From Manis javanica (Eukaryota; Chordata; Mammalia; Pholidota; Manidae), in the NCBI RefSeq assembly GCF_040802235.1, contig NC_133158.1, forward strand, positions 16,332,001 through 16,396,000: DNA of 64,000 nt, written 5' to 3'. Within the stretch, counting starts at the first letter, position 1; every line of letters starts with the position of its first letter. Below are positions 11,958 to 22,926 of this stretch, piece by piece. A program made the translations under genes and the position numbers. The notes under the pieces were generated by a model. The model worked only from the letters and a program-made list of their open reading frames with translations, was not told the DNA's origin and ran no database searches.

Positions 11958-12956
11958 GGTGATAGAGATAGTTTGCAGAGCTGGTACGAGTGACAGCTGG
12001 AAGAGCTTTCCTTCTTGTTGGTTTGTGGCCTTCCTCTCCTGGGAGAATAGTGACCTCTAGTGGCTTGTGCTGGGCAGCTGTGCGCAGATAGGGCTTCTGC
12101 TTCCTGCCTGGCTGCTATGGAGTTTATCTCCGCTGTTGCTGTGGGAGTGGCCTGGCTCTGGCTGCTGCTCCAAAATGGTGGAGCCCCTGTTGGAGGGGGA
12201 GTGGCCACGAGGCTATTTATCTCCATAAGGGGCCTCTGTGCTCCCAGCTGCCCAGGGTGTTAGGGTGCCCAGAGATCCCCAGATTTTCTGCCTCTGGACT
12301 AAGTGTCCTGCCCTGCCCCTTTAAGACTTCCAAAAAGCACTCTCCAAACCAAAACAATGACAGCAAAAAAAAGAAAAAAGAAAGAAAAGAAAAAAAAAAG
12401 AAAAACGCACAATTTTCTTTGTCCTCAGGCGCTGGTCGCAGGCACCCACTCACCAGTCTTGCTGCCCTGTTTCCCTAGTATTGGGGTTCCTGTCCCTTTA
12501 AGACTTCCAAATAGCACTCGCCCAAAAAAAAAAAAAAAGGCCACTCCCATTTCTTTGTTCTCTGGGGTCAGCTTCAGGCACCCGCTCACCGGTCCCGTCG
12601 CCCTGTTTCCCTAGTATCCAGGACCCCACGCATGCACTGTGTCTGCGCTCTGGTCTGGATGGCTGGGGCTGGGTGTTCAGCAGTCCTGGGCTCCTTCTCC
12701 CTCCCTGCTGACTCCTCTCCTCCCGCCGGGAGCTGGGGGGAGGGGCGCTCGGGTCCCACCGGGCCAGGGCTTGTATCTTACCCCCTTGGTGAGGCACTGG
12801 GTTCTCGCAGGTGTGGATGCAGTCTGGATGTTGTCCTGTGTCCTCTGGTCTCTATTTTAGGAAGAGTTGTCTTTGTTATGTTTTCATAGATATATGTGGT
12901 TTTGGGAGGAGATTTCTGCTGCTCTACTCATGCTGCCATCTTCATTTGGTTTGAAA
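11958..12956 (-). promoter_or_regulatory. L1 5'UTR with partial tandem units
   Basis: GC-rich stretch of about 1 kb between the ORF1 start and the right target-site duplication, in the place of the internal RNA pol II promoter of L1. It holds two related units: 'tttaagacttccaaa' occurs at 12320 and 12498, and 'ccctgtttccctagta' at 12465 and 12601. A-rich runs (12360-12410, about 12524-12538) of different length sit inside the units. Plus-strand and minus-strand ORFs here are by-products of GC content. Confidence 0.7.
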
Positions 12957-12971
12957 AAAAAGGCACTTTTT

Positions 12972-13440
12972 ATTAAAAAGCTAATGGTTTGTTTATTAAG
13001 TCCACAAACAGAAGAATGGGTAAACAAATCATGGTATAGGCATACAAGGAAACTACACAACAATAAAAATGAACTACTGATACACACAGACATATGACTG
13101 AATTACAAGAACATCAGGTTGAGTGAAAGAAGCTAGACACAAAGGACCACATGCTTTAAGATTCCATTTGTATGAAAATCAAGAATGGGAAGTAAAACCA
13201 TGGAGACGGAAATCAAAGGAGCAGTTATTTATAGAGGGTGGGGGCTGACAGGTAAGTTGGCACTGTGGACCTTTCTGGGGTGACAGCTACTATCTTGGAT
13301 TGTTGGTTACCCAGGTGGATACATTTGTCACAATTCATCTGTTTGTACACCCAAGATCTAGACATTTCACTCAATGCATAATTTCACCTCAATATGTGCA
13401 TAAAATTGTAAACAAAAAGTAAAGCTAGAAAAAAAAAAAG
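12972..13440 (+). mobile_element. old L1M 3' end
   Basis: Plus-orientation old L1 3' sequence: 'cagaagaatgggtaaacaaa', 'gggtgacagctactatcttg', ending in an A-rich tail at 13428-13438. It lies directly right of the 8-kb L1. Confidence 0.7.
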
Positions 13441-16400
13441 TGGTTATTCCCACGTTGGAAAAAGAACCAAAACACTGGTGGCATCGAATGTCTGAGGATA
13501 TGAGGTGAAGGGCAGTTCAGCTGACTGAAATGCAAGGAGGAATTTAGGTATCACAATTCTGTTACTCAAGAAGCATTGAGGACATTGGAGAAAAGGCAAA
13601 AGCTTCTGAAACTTTAGAAGCATAACCTGAAACCATGTTCAGTGTCTCAAGAATTTTATCAAATCTTACAGGGGTACAAACAAGCCTCTTTGGTGCCTTT
13701 CCAAAGAAAGGGCTAAAAAATATGATCAGTGGAAATAAGTGAATTCATTTTTTTCTTTTTCAAATACCTTGATTTTAGTTACATGAATCATGTGTTTATT
13801 ACAGAAAAACTTGAAACTACAGACAAGTAGAAAGAAAAGAGTTGAAATCTCCCATTGACAGATAACCACTCTTAACAGGTAGGTGTTTTTTGTGGTTGTT
13901 TTGTTTAATGCTGTAACTTTTTATTTTAAGATTGTTCCCTTTGTTCTTGGTGTGAGGTTCTGTGAGTCTCACTTTGCAGAAACCTCTAGCTGTCCTTACT
14001 AGGGACGATCCAACAGTTACGTCACGTAACTGATCATATTTGCCCCCAACTCATGGTGTGATTTTTAAATGCTCTCCTCAGTATCTCTTTTTTCTAAAGC
14101 TGGGTCTATTGCTATCAAAGAGAAATTAAATTTGTCTTTCAAATGTTACCATTTATTACTCGGAATTTGTTCTGTGATTTCAAGGTAGTAGCATTTCTCC
14201 ATGAAATGCTTTCTTCCTACAAATATAATACATTACCTATACTTGTGTATGAAATATGACTACAAAATGTAAAACATTTTTTTTAAAGTTAATCCACTTG
14301 AGTTTACAAATCTAAATGAGTAAGGAATGTTTCTGTTCTGTAGTATTTTTGGTAGGTTGTGTAGTTATCCAAATGGTTGTGCCATTCGACAAAGCGTTTT
14401 TGCAGTATCTCTTTGAGAGCTGCCTTTAGCCTATGGTGGATTCTACTAAATATTCTCTATTAGAATACAAGCAATGTAAGATCAGAGTTGGTGTCTGTCT
14501 CATTTCTTATCCCCAGGGCCAGGAAGAGATAAAGAGGGCTCAAAACTGATGTGTTGAATGATAATAAACTGAATGGTAATAAATCTTCATTTATTGAAGG
14601 TCAATTGGTTGCTGAAATAATTTATGGTCTCCCAAGATGACTATTCCTCTCTGTCCCTCCCTCCCTCCCTCCCTCCCCACTCTCCTCCCTTCTTCCAGTG
14701 TGGCTGGTGGTTAGTAAGTGAGGGTGAGTGAGAGGAAGCCGACCTGGGGAGTCAGGCAGAGGTCAGATAATGTGTAGATGGTAAGTGGTTCATATTTTAT
14801 TCTAAATGCAACTGGAAGCCACTCTAAGGGATATGCAAAGTGTCTTAGCAAGATTCCTCTGACTGCAGTGAGAATCGATTTCAGTGGGGAAGAAGTAGAA
14901 AGAGGGACACATTTAGGAAGCTACTGCAGCCACCCAAAAAAGAGAAGATGGCAGCACAAGCTAGAGAGATCCTAATATCAATGCTGAAAAGTGGGCTGTT
15001 TCTCAATGTATTTTGGTGGTAGAACAGACAGGGTTCCAGGAATCTAGTTAGCAGGAACTAAGGGGAAGTGGTGTCTTCCACATACTTTATGGAGACAAAT
15101 TAATCCCTACCATGTAAGTCTTCAAATTTGTCAGATTAAGAATCAAATTCCTCTAATGCCATCCAGAGATGGGCATCTGATTATCTCAGCTGGGTACCTT
15201 GGAGAGGGTGGGCACCTTGCCTGGACGATCCATACCTCTCCTATCCGGTGAGGAATAGGATGGTGCCCCAGGAATTACTGGGGTACTGTTATCAGGAGCA
15301 GAAGGAATGGTTGCTGGGTCAGCAAAAATACAACAGATATCCCCTGCATGTGTGCTCAGTTAATAACCACATGATTGATTGTAGAAAAAATATCATAGCA
15401 TATTGTTGTACACATTAATATCAGGTAATTAAGAAAGCATTAGTGCAACACACAAGTAATACAGCAGTGTAAAAAGATTAAGATATTAATCCCTAATAGT
15501 GTCTCCCATACCTAAGCTGCCTACAGAATCAAGTTCAAGTTGACAAAATTTTATATGATGAGTCTTAAGTTTTTGAGTCCCTTCTACTAAATCTTTAATT
15601 CTACTGGGATTTTCAGAACTCAGGTGAAAACTCCAGGGTTAGCAATAAAACCTCATGTTTTCTTTAGAGCAACCCAGGAGTTCCTTTCTCCATTCATTCT
15701 TTCTGATCACTGTTCATACAGTCTGTATATAATACACTACACTTCGTATTATGCCAGGTAATATCACAGTACTTATCAAAAATAATTTGATAAATTTATG
15801 AGATCAATAGGAATACAAAGAAACTCATGTATCCCCTTCTCTGCCCGGACATTTGGTACCAGGCCTTTGCATCAGAGTCTCTGCTATGCAACAGAGCTCA
15901 CACAAGGGGATTTCGCCTTCCACTCCATCAGGACAAAGATGTCATCACCTTACAATTGTATGCAGCTTGGAGAGCAACCAGAGTGTCAGCTTGCACATGG
16001 GGCTGTTGAAGATTGTGTGACAACTTTTGAAACACTTGAACCGAAAATAACCAATTGTAGTCTGAAACAGCCAACCACACCATAGCTGGTCCTCAAGTTG
16101 CAACTGAGAGTCACAATCAATTCATCTTGTGAAGCTCTTGTTATTCCAGATAAAACTGTAGAATTAGAGGAAAGAAAAAGGCATAGATGATCGGAAAGGA
16201 GTCAGAGCCATTGTTTCTCCAGTTTCCAAGGCACAGCCAGTATACAGATTTATTCCAGAGCTTCTCAGTTTCACTGGTTCATACTGTATTTCTCAGTAAA
16301 CCATTTTGTTGGGCCACAAACACCTCTTAGCAACGCAGTTCTTCTTATCTTCAGAATTTCCTACTTGAAAACACATGTTTTTTTCCAGGGATTCAGACAT

Positions 16401-17364
16401 GTAACCCGTCCAGAAAGGACCAACGACCACACAACTATTAGGAGAATCACAACTGGAGACTGATCTGCGGTCACCCCACGGACACTGTTCGTTTTTAGTC
16501 ACAGTGAGGCTGTCTCCCTAATCCTGTGGCCAATGTCATTCCTTACATACTTCACATACTTACCATGTTCTATTTTTAAATTGATGAAAGTGTCAAATGC
16601 TAAACCTTTCAAAACAAATTTCACCTTATTCGCTTCAATTTTTCCCTCTGATAATATCTCAGCAAATTTATTTGACCATCGCTCACTGTCCTTATTTGCC
16701 AGACATTCTCTGACTTTGTTCAGCAAATGTTTCCATGTAACACAAACTAGCAGTACTTAAAAAAATACTTGTAGGTATGACAGAGGCTTCTAAAACTGAA
16801 AGAAATATTTATCTGCCTCTGTCCAACTGCAATCCACTGAAATGCAATCTGGGGATTACAGAGGGTCAGATGGTGCCTTTACAATAACAACCACCTAGTA
16901 ACTAGAGGAATAAAAGTTCAAGCCTCTGGGAAATGGGCAAGGCCATGGAGACAGTATTTCAATTTTGAACAGTTAACATAAGCACTAATTTTGGGGGAGA
17001 AATTATTCTGCTGTCATGGCATGTATGTCATGCCATGTATAATTTTTTATATGTCATGGCATGTATAATTTCTATTAACATGATCATCTGCCCCTTTTTT
17101 TAAATGTATGACTCAAGAGTGAAGAGAAATAACATTCCAAAAGTTAATGGAAAAATAAAAATAAGGTTATCACCAGCTTATATGCATCTAAAGTAAATTT
17201 CCTTCTTGTGTTCACTGAAATAGATTTTTCCAAATTTCTTGGTACCAGAATGAATTTTAATAGTTTAAACACCTCTTGAGAGCTCATATGTGTGTGTATG
17301 TTCATTAATCAGTTATTTAAATTAAAATATAATTTTAATTACTGCAAAATTAGTTCTTGTACAT
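13441..17364. other. no gene recognised
   Basis: Mostly unique-looking DNA. It holds a palindrome at 14014-14032, a (CCCT)n run at 14648, a hairpin at 17015-17037 and two unassigned minus-strand frames at 16293-16726 (75 and 69 codons). Confidence 0.5.
14648..14682. repeat. (CCCT)n microsatellite
   Basis: Run of tccctccctccctccctccc. Confidence 0.9.
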
Positions 17365-18092
17365 AAAGGAATTTGCCCATTTCTTCTAGGTTGTCCAATT
17401 CATTGGCATATAATTTTTCATAGAATTCTCTAATAATTCTTTGCATTTCTGTGAAATCTGTTTTGACTACTCCTTTTTCATTTCTGATTTTATCTGTGCA
17501 CTCTTTTTTTCTTGGTAAGTCTGGATAGGGGTTTGTCTATTTTGTTTATCTTATCAAAGAACCAGTTCTTGGTTTTGTTAATTTTTTTCTATTGTTTTAT
17601 TCTTCTCTATTTTATTTATTTCTCTTTTGATCTTTATTATGTCACTCCTTCTACTAATTTTGGGTTTCATTTGTTCTTTTTCTAGTTTCTTTAATTGTGA
17701 GTTTAGGCTGTTTATTTGGAATTGTTCTTGTTTCTTGAGGTAGGCCTGTTTTGCTATGTACTTCCCTCTTAGAACTGCTTTTGTGGCAACCCACAAATTT
17801 TGGACTGTTATATTTTTGTTTTCATTTGTCTCCATGTGTTGCTTGATTTGTTTTGATTTGATCATTGATCCATTGATTACCTAGAATTATGTTGTTTAGA
17901 AGCCTCCATGTGTTTGTGGGCTTTTTGTTTTCTCTGTGTAATTTATTTCTCTTTCATATCATTGAGATCTGAGAAGTTGCTTGATACAATTTCAATCTTT
18001 TTTAATTTATTGAGGCTCTTTTTGCGGCCTAATATGTTATCTATTCTGGAGAACGTTCCATTTATATTTGAGAAAAATGTGTATCCTCCAAG
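17365..18092 (-). mobile_element. L1 ORF2 endonuclease-to-RT fragment
   Basis: Minus orientation. The reading frame at 17865-17578 (ENKNITVQNLWVATKAVLRG, SRRSDIIKIKREINKIEKNK) matches the segment between endonuclease and RT of the 8-kb element at 10400-9800. Both ends are truncated. It abuts a MER20-like element at about 18094. Confidence 0.85.
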
Positions 18093-18093
18093 A

Positions 18094-18312
18094 ATGGTGA
18101 TTTTCTACTTGGGGGTGGATTTTACTCCCTAAAGGGAAACTTGGCAATGTTTAGAGACATTTTTAGTTATCACAACTGGGGAGGGAGTGCTACTGGCATC
18201 AAGAGGCTAGAGGCTAAAGATGAGGCTGAATATCCGACAATGCACAATACAGTCTGTACAACAGAAGTTTCTGGTCCAAACAGTCAATAGTGTAGAGGTA
18301 GAGAAACCCTGT
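18094..18312 (+). mobile_element. MER20-like hAT relic
   Basis: Contains 'ggcaatgtttagagacattt', 'agttatcacaactggggagg' and 'agtgctactggcatcaagag', and ends 'tagagaaaccctg', the layout of the ~219-bp MER20 non-autonomous DNA transposon. MER20 copies can serve as enhancers in endometrial genes (known), but nothing here tests that. Confidence 0.75.
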
Positions 18313-18319
18313 CCTAGAG

Positions 18320-20229
18320 GGAATGATGAGTTAGAGAAGTGTATAAGAATCTCCCCAGTACATGACACCCCCAAATACAAAGATGGAGCTTGGACAAAGA
18401 CTCCTGTGAGATGTCCCTTAAAATCCATGTTTCAGAGAACTAATTACATGCTATTGAAGGACTTGTATATTTAACTTTTCCTTTAACGCAGGAGTAAGAG
18501 TGAAGATAATGCCAGGAGATGTTCTATAGCCAGAGAGACCCGAGCCCTACAAAGGGACTTGAGAATTTTACCGATATTAGAACAGCTTTTAGCACTATTA
18601 TGGAACTATTTGTTTAAAACAAATTGTACTATGTACTGAAAGAATTTAAAATTGCTTAACTCTTTACTAAAGCAAAGTATAAGTACAAGTAAATATACTA
18701 AAGATGTTATTTATAAAATCAGAGATTCTCTTTAGGTTTTTATGGATCACCTGCATTACCACTGTCCTCTATATTAGGAATGAATCTAGAAGATTAAATA
18801 CCAATTTGATCTTCCCAGATTGGCTTTTTTCCCCCAAGAACATCCTGTGTCAAAGAAGGACTGTTGGTTAGTGATGATTCATAGATCAACCTATTTAAAT
18901 TGAAATAATTATCCCTTTTCACAGACTGTCTTCAAAGAAGGTATAGTAGTTACTTTGTTAATATTGCTAATGGGTGACAGAGCAGAGAGCTAGATTTGGG
19001 CCACTGTTGTACTTGTTAAAAATATATTATTGATCAGAATCTAGAGACTCTGAATTTGGAATGATTTTCTTTCTCTCTAGGGTTTATCTGATTGCCTCGC
19101 TAGTCTTATGGCATGGTAACTTTGATACTGCCCCAACACAGACACTTAAAGATGTCTAAATCCCTTGAGATTCTTGGTAGATCTCCAGCCCGACCTTCTT
19201 GCTCTGTTGAGACGGTGCCAGACCTACAGTATACAGCCAGCAGTTTTTGATGCATAGATTGGACCTTCATTACTAGTATAGCATTATTTATGCATTAAAT
19301 CTACACATAATCACTTGATTATTGAGGGGCTTGTGTTAGTTAGAATCAGAATTTTAAACTTCTAAGACATAAATTCCACAAGCCTTTTCCAAATGGGACT
19401 CTAGCCAAAGGGTATTGGTTACTTAAGTAACCAAAGGGAACGATTACAGAGAGGGCTCATTTCTAAAGTGGTCCAATGGCATTAATCCCTGGGAGGAATC
19501 ATATGTATAGAGCATCTACTCTGTGCATTTCCTATCACTTCTCACAGCAACAAATCAGCTTCATCATTCCCATCTGAAGGATGAGGAAAATGACATTGGG
19601 CATGTAACCTAATAAAACATCACTTTATCTGTAAACTGGGAATGCTAGTACCTACCTCATGGGTGTGTTGTGAAAATTATATGGGATAACACATGTACAA
19701 CTTAACTGTATGACAAGAGCATAGCTACTGTTAAGCCTTATCATTATTATTTCTACTAATAAGACCACAGAGAAAGCAACCCCCAAACCTTTGTTTTTTC
19801 GACTATTTCACATGACCTCCAAATAACAGGAGTCACAATTTTTCCAGAGGCATGAGAACATTATAGGTAGTTTATTATCATATCACTTTGCATTCCATTC
19901 CAACTACTTATAAACTTGATTTACGCCCTGATTAGACTTCAATCTTCTAGCGAATGGAACCCAGGTCTGATACTGTGGTATTTCCATTGCCGAGAATATT
20001 ATAGGTAGCAATTTAATAAATTAGTAATTTGTAAATAATTCATTTAATAAATGAAGAGCATGTGAAAAACCAAGGAAGTAAGAATGAATATATAGTGTGC
20101 TTGTACACACTTGCAGGGTAGCACTGAAGAGAATGAGAGAAGGGGAGGGTACTGAATGGAGTGGACAGTGGTCACTGGAAGAGTTATTAAGCAGGTAAGT
20201 GTTCAGATCTTAACTATTCAGATCTTGTG
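18320..20229. other. no gene recognised
   Basis: AT-rich DNA with a MIR near 19560. It contains three short stretches (19741-19770, 19851-19870, 19998-20023) that are repeated side by side at 20571-20635. Confidence 0.5.
19560..19745 (+). mobile_element. MIR-like SINE
   Basis: 'ctgtaaactgggaatgctag', 'tacctacctcatgggtgtgt', 'ttatatgggataacacatgt': the MIR tail with a 'Ctgtaaa-tggg' signature. Confidence 0.6.
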
Positions 20230-20570
20230 ACATGGACAGTAGAAAACCATTTTTTCTATTTTTTTTATTCCAGTAAAATAGGTATTACATAAAATTTGCC
20301 ATTAACTCAGTGGCACTAACTGCATTCACAATACAGTGCAATGATCACCACTATTTACAAAACTTTTCATCACCCCAGAGACCCTGTAACTATTAAGCAA
20401 TAACCCTATTCTTCTCCTCTCCCCAGCCCTTGATAACCTCTAATCTATTTTCTGTCTCTATGTACTTGCTATTTTCTACACAATTCATGTAAGTGGAATC
20501 CTACAGTATTTGTCTTTGTGTCTGGCTTATTTCACTTAGCTAATGTTTTCAAGGTTCATCCACATTGTAG
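20230..20570 (-). mobile_element. old L1M 3'UTR fragment
   Basis: Minus orientation. Motifs 'aaaatttgccattaactcag', 'acaatacagtgcaatgatca', 'cttgataacctctaatctat' and 'tggcttatttcacttagcta' are those of old L1 3' ends. A patchwork of local sequence starts right at its right end (20571). Confidence 0.7.
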
Positions 20571-21184
20571 CATGAGAACATTATAGGTAGCAATTTAATA
20601 AATTATCATTATTATTTCTACTACTAAGACCACAGTGTGCACATTTTTAAGCAGAGTGGACTAGAGAACAGTATCTTGTAAAGAGCAGTATCAAAAAGAG
20701 CATGTTGGTGAGATGGTAGATTTTATTATTCTTGTGTAGAGCCTTTAATACTTTCCAGTGGCTAGAAACCTAAACATTTCACAAGTATGTCATCAAATTT
20801 TGATCAATACATAGGACTTATATTTGTTAAGACTAAGGGCACATATAGTTTCCAGTAAAACCTGTGAGACAGTGACACCTATTGCAGTGACATGGACAAA
20901 AGTAGCATACAACTGCTGGGAGAAAGGGCAGGGGTAGTAAATGCCAAGTTGGAAGGCAAGCGAAGGGTGTGGTAACTGGAGGTCTTTAGAGGCTAGCATC
21001 ATTATGCTGCAGCAGTGGTTGTGCAGTCATTATTGCTGACTTGTTTACTATCTTGTAGAGACTTTTAATACTTTCCAGTGCTGCTAAAAATGCTAAAATT
21101 GCAGTGTGTGGTATGTATACATAAGATATGAGAACTAACATACCTACGATCATAACACTTTGTGAAAAGTCAACTCTACATGCC

Positions 21185-21235
21185 AGAGACAGAGAGAAAG
21201 AGAGAGAAAGGGAAGAGAGAAAATGAAAGAAACAA
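21185..21235. repeat. GA-rich simple repeat
   Basis: Imperfect (GAGA/GAAA)n purine run. Confidence 0.8.
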
Positions 21236-21389
21236 TAATGTTACATTGTGCAAGTGATTCTGACTGCCATTTCAACCAATAAGTTTATGCTCCAAAGTGG
21301 ATATGACTGAGAAATATGCATCTATTTTCTCAGTTTCCATGTGTGACCTTATTGTGTAAGAATGTGAGTTTAGGGTTTAAAAATAAGAA

Positions 21390-22081
21390 TTTTCTTTTTT
21401 TTAAATTGAAGGACAGTTGGTATACAATATTATATTAGTTTCAAGTACACAACACATTGGTTCAACAGTTACCCATATTATTACTCACTCCCACTAGTGT
21501 GGCACTATGTCAAAATAGGAAGATGTTACAGAATCACTGACTATATTCTCCATGCTATACTGCTATCCTTGTGACCAACTTATATTACGATTGAGAATTT
21601 TTATGCCCCTTTATGCCCCTTTCTCTCCCTCACCACCCATCCCAACCCTCCCACTGAAACCACCCATCTCTTCTCAGAGAGTCTATTCCTGTTTTGTTCA
21701 TTCTGTTTTGCTTTGTTTTTATATTCCACAAATAAGTGAAATCATATGGTATTTGTCTTTCTCTGCCTGGTTTATTTCACTGAGCATAATACCCTCTAGA
21801 TCCAGGCATGTTGTTGCAAATGGCAGGATTTCTTCTTTTTTTAATGGCTGAATAATTTTCCATTGTGTGTATGTACCACATCTTCTTTATCCATTCATCT
21901 ATTGATGGACATTTAGATTGCTTCCATATCTTGGCCTTTGCAAAATTGCAGCTATAAACATAGGGGTGCATATATCTTTTTGAATTAGGGATTTTGTTTT
22001 CTTCAGGTAAAATTCTAGAAGTGGAATTACTCGGTTGAATGGTATTTCTATTTTTAGTTTTTTGAGGAACCTTCATACTGC
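21390..22081 (-). mobile_element. 5'-truncated L1, 3' end
   Basis: Minus-orientation L1 3'UTR plus the last part of ORF2 (22076-21777 reads KMWYIHTMENYSAIKKRRNP). It is flanked by a 19-bp target-site duplication with one mismatch: tttaaaaataagaattttc at 21376-21394 and tttaaaaataagtattttc at 22082-22100. The older-looking UTR and sequence decay suggest an older subfamily than the 8-kb element. Confidence 0.88.
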
Positions 22082-22144
22082 TTTAAAAATAAGTATTTTC
22101 AATGCAAGCTCTGATATTATTCTTTTATGAACTAGGACAAGTAA

Positions 22145-22926
22145 CCCCAAAATTTGTATGGAGCCACAAAAAGCCTTGGATAGCCCAAGCAATTTTGAGA
22201 AAGAAAAACAAGGCTCGGGTTATCATACTCCTGATTTCAAGCTATACTACAATGCTACAGTAACCAAAATAGTACGGTACTGACACAAGGAGAGACATAT
22301 AGATCAATGGAATAGAATCAAGAGCCCAGAAATAAACCCAGGCCTATATGATCAATTAATGGTGACAAAGGAAGCAAGAATATACAATGAGGACAAGGCA
22401 GTCTTTTCAGTAAATGGTGTTGGGAAAACTGAACATTTACATGCATGAATGAGACTGGACCACTGTCTTATACCATACACAAAAACAAATTCAAAATGGG
22501 TTAGAGACCTAAATATAAGATCTGAAACCATAAAACTCCTGGAAGAAAATAAAGGAAGTAAACTCTTGAATATCAGCATTCATAATTTTTTTCTAGATAT
22601 ATTTCCCCAGGAAAGGGAAACAAAAGCAAAAACTAACAAGTGGGATTATTTCAAACTAAAAAGCAAACTGTCATCAAAACAGAAAGGTAACATACTCTGT
22701 GGGAGCTCTATCATTTGCAAATGATATATCTGATAATGGGCTAATATCCAAAATTAATTAAAGAACTCATGCAACACATCAAAAAAAATCTGATTAAAAA
22801 ATGGGCAGAAGATCAGAATAGACATTTCTCCAAAATAGACATCAGATGGCCAACAGACACTTGAAAAGATGTTCAAAATCACTAATCATCAGGAAAATGC
22901 AAATCAAAACCACAATGAGATATTGT
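22145..22926 (+). mobile_element. internal L1 ORF2 fragment
   Basis: Plus-orientation ORF2 C-terminal region: starts near [20 protein letters not shown], includes LDHCLIPYTKTNSKWVRDLN (22449 onward) and ends around codons for QIKTTMRY at 22925. No poly(A) tail or UTR is present, so it is a fragment cut at both ends. Confidence 0.85.

Larger units (their letters stand above)
4958..12956 (-). mobile_element. full-length (8 kb) L1 with retrovirus-derived 3' extension, defective
   Basis: Complete L1 in minus orientation. The 15-bp target-site duplication aaaaaggcacttttt flanks it at 4943-4957 and 12957-12971; the poly(A) tail reads as T at 4953-4961. In element order: 5'UTR about 12956-11958, ORF1 from 11957, ORF2 from 10920 to 7111, 3'UTR 7110-6786, A-rich tract 6785-6763, about 140 bp, a second A tract 6620-6609, then a 1.65-kb extension to 4962. 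L1s are usually 6-7 kb, and the extension explains the excess. ORF1 and ORF2 are both interrupted, so the copy cannot move by itself. It inserted into older L1M sequence whose remains flank it. Confidence 0.95.

Noticed and set aside
11359..12889. Long plus-strand frames opposite L1 ORF1 and 5'UTR (up to 194 codons)
   Set aside because: They are antisense shadows of ORF1 or GC-driven frames in the L1 5'UTR.
21390..22926. Head-to-head L1 pieces suggesting a twin-priming inversion
   Set aside because: The minus-strand part is closed by its own 19-bp target-site duplication at 21376 and 22082, so the plus-strand piece at 22145 is a separate older fragment.
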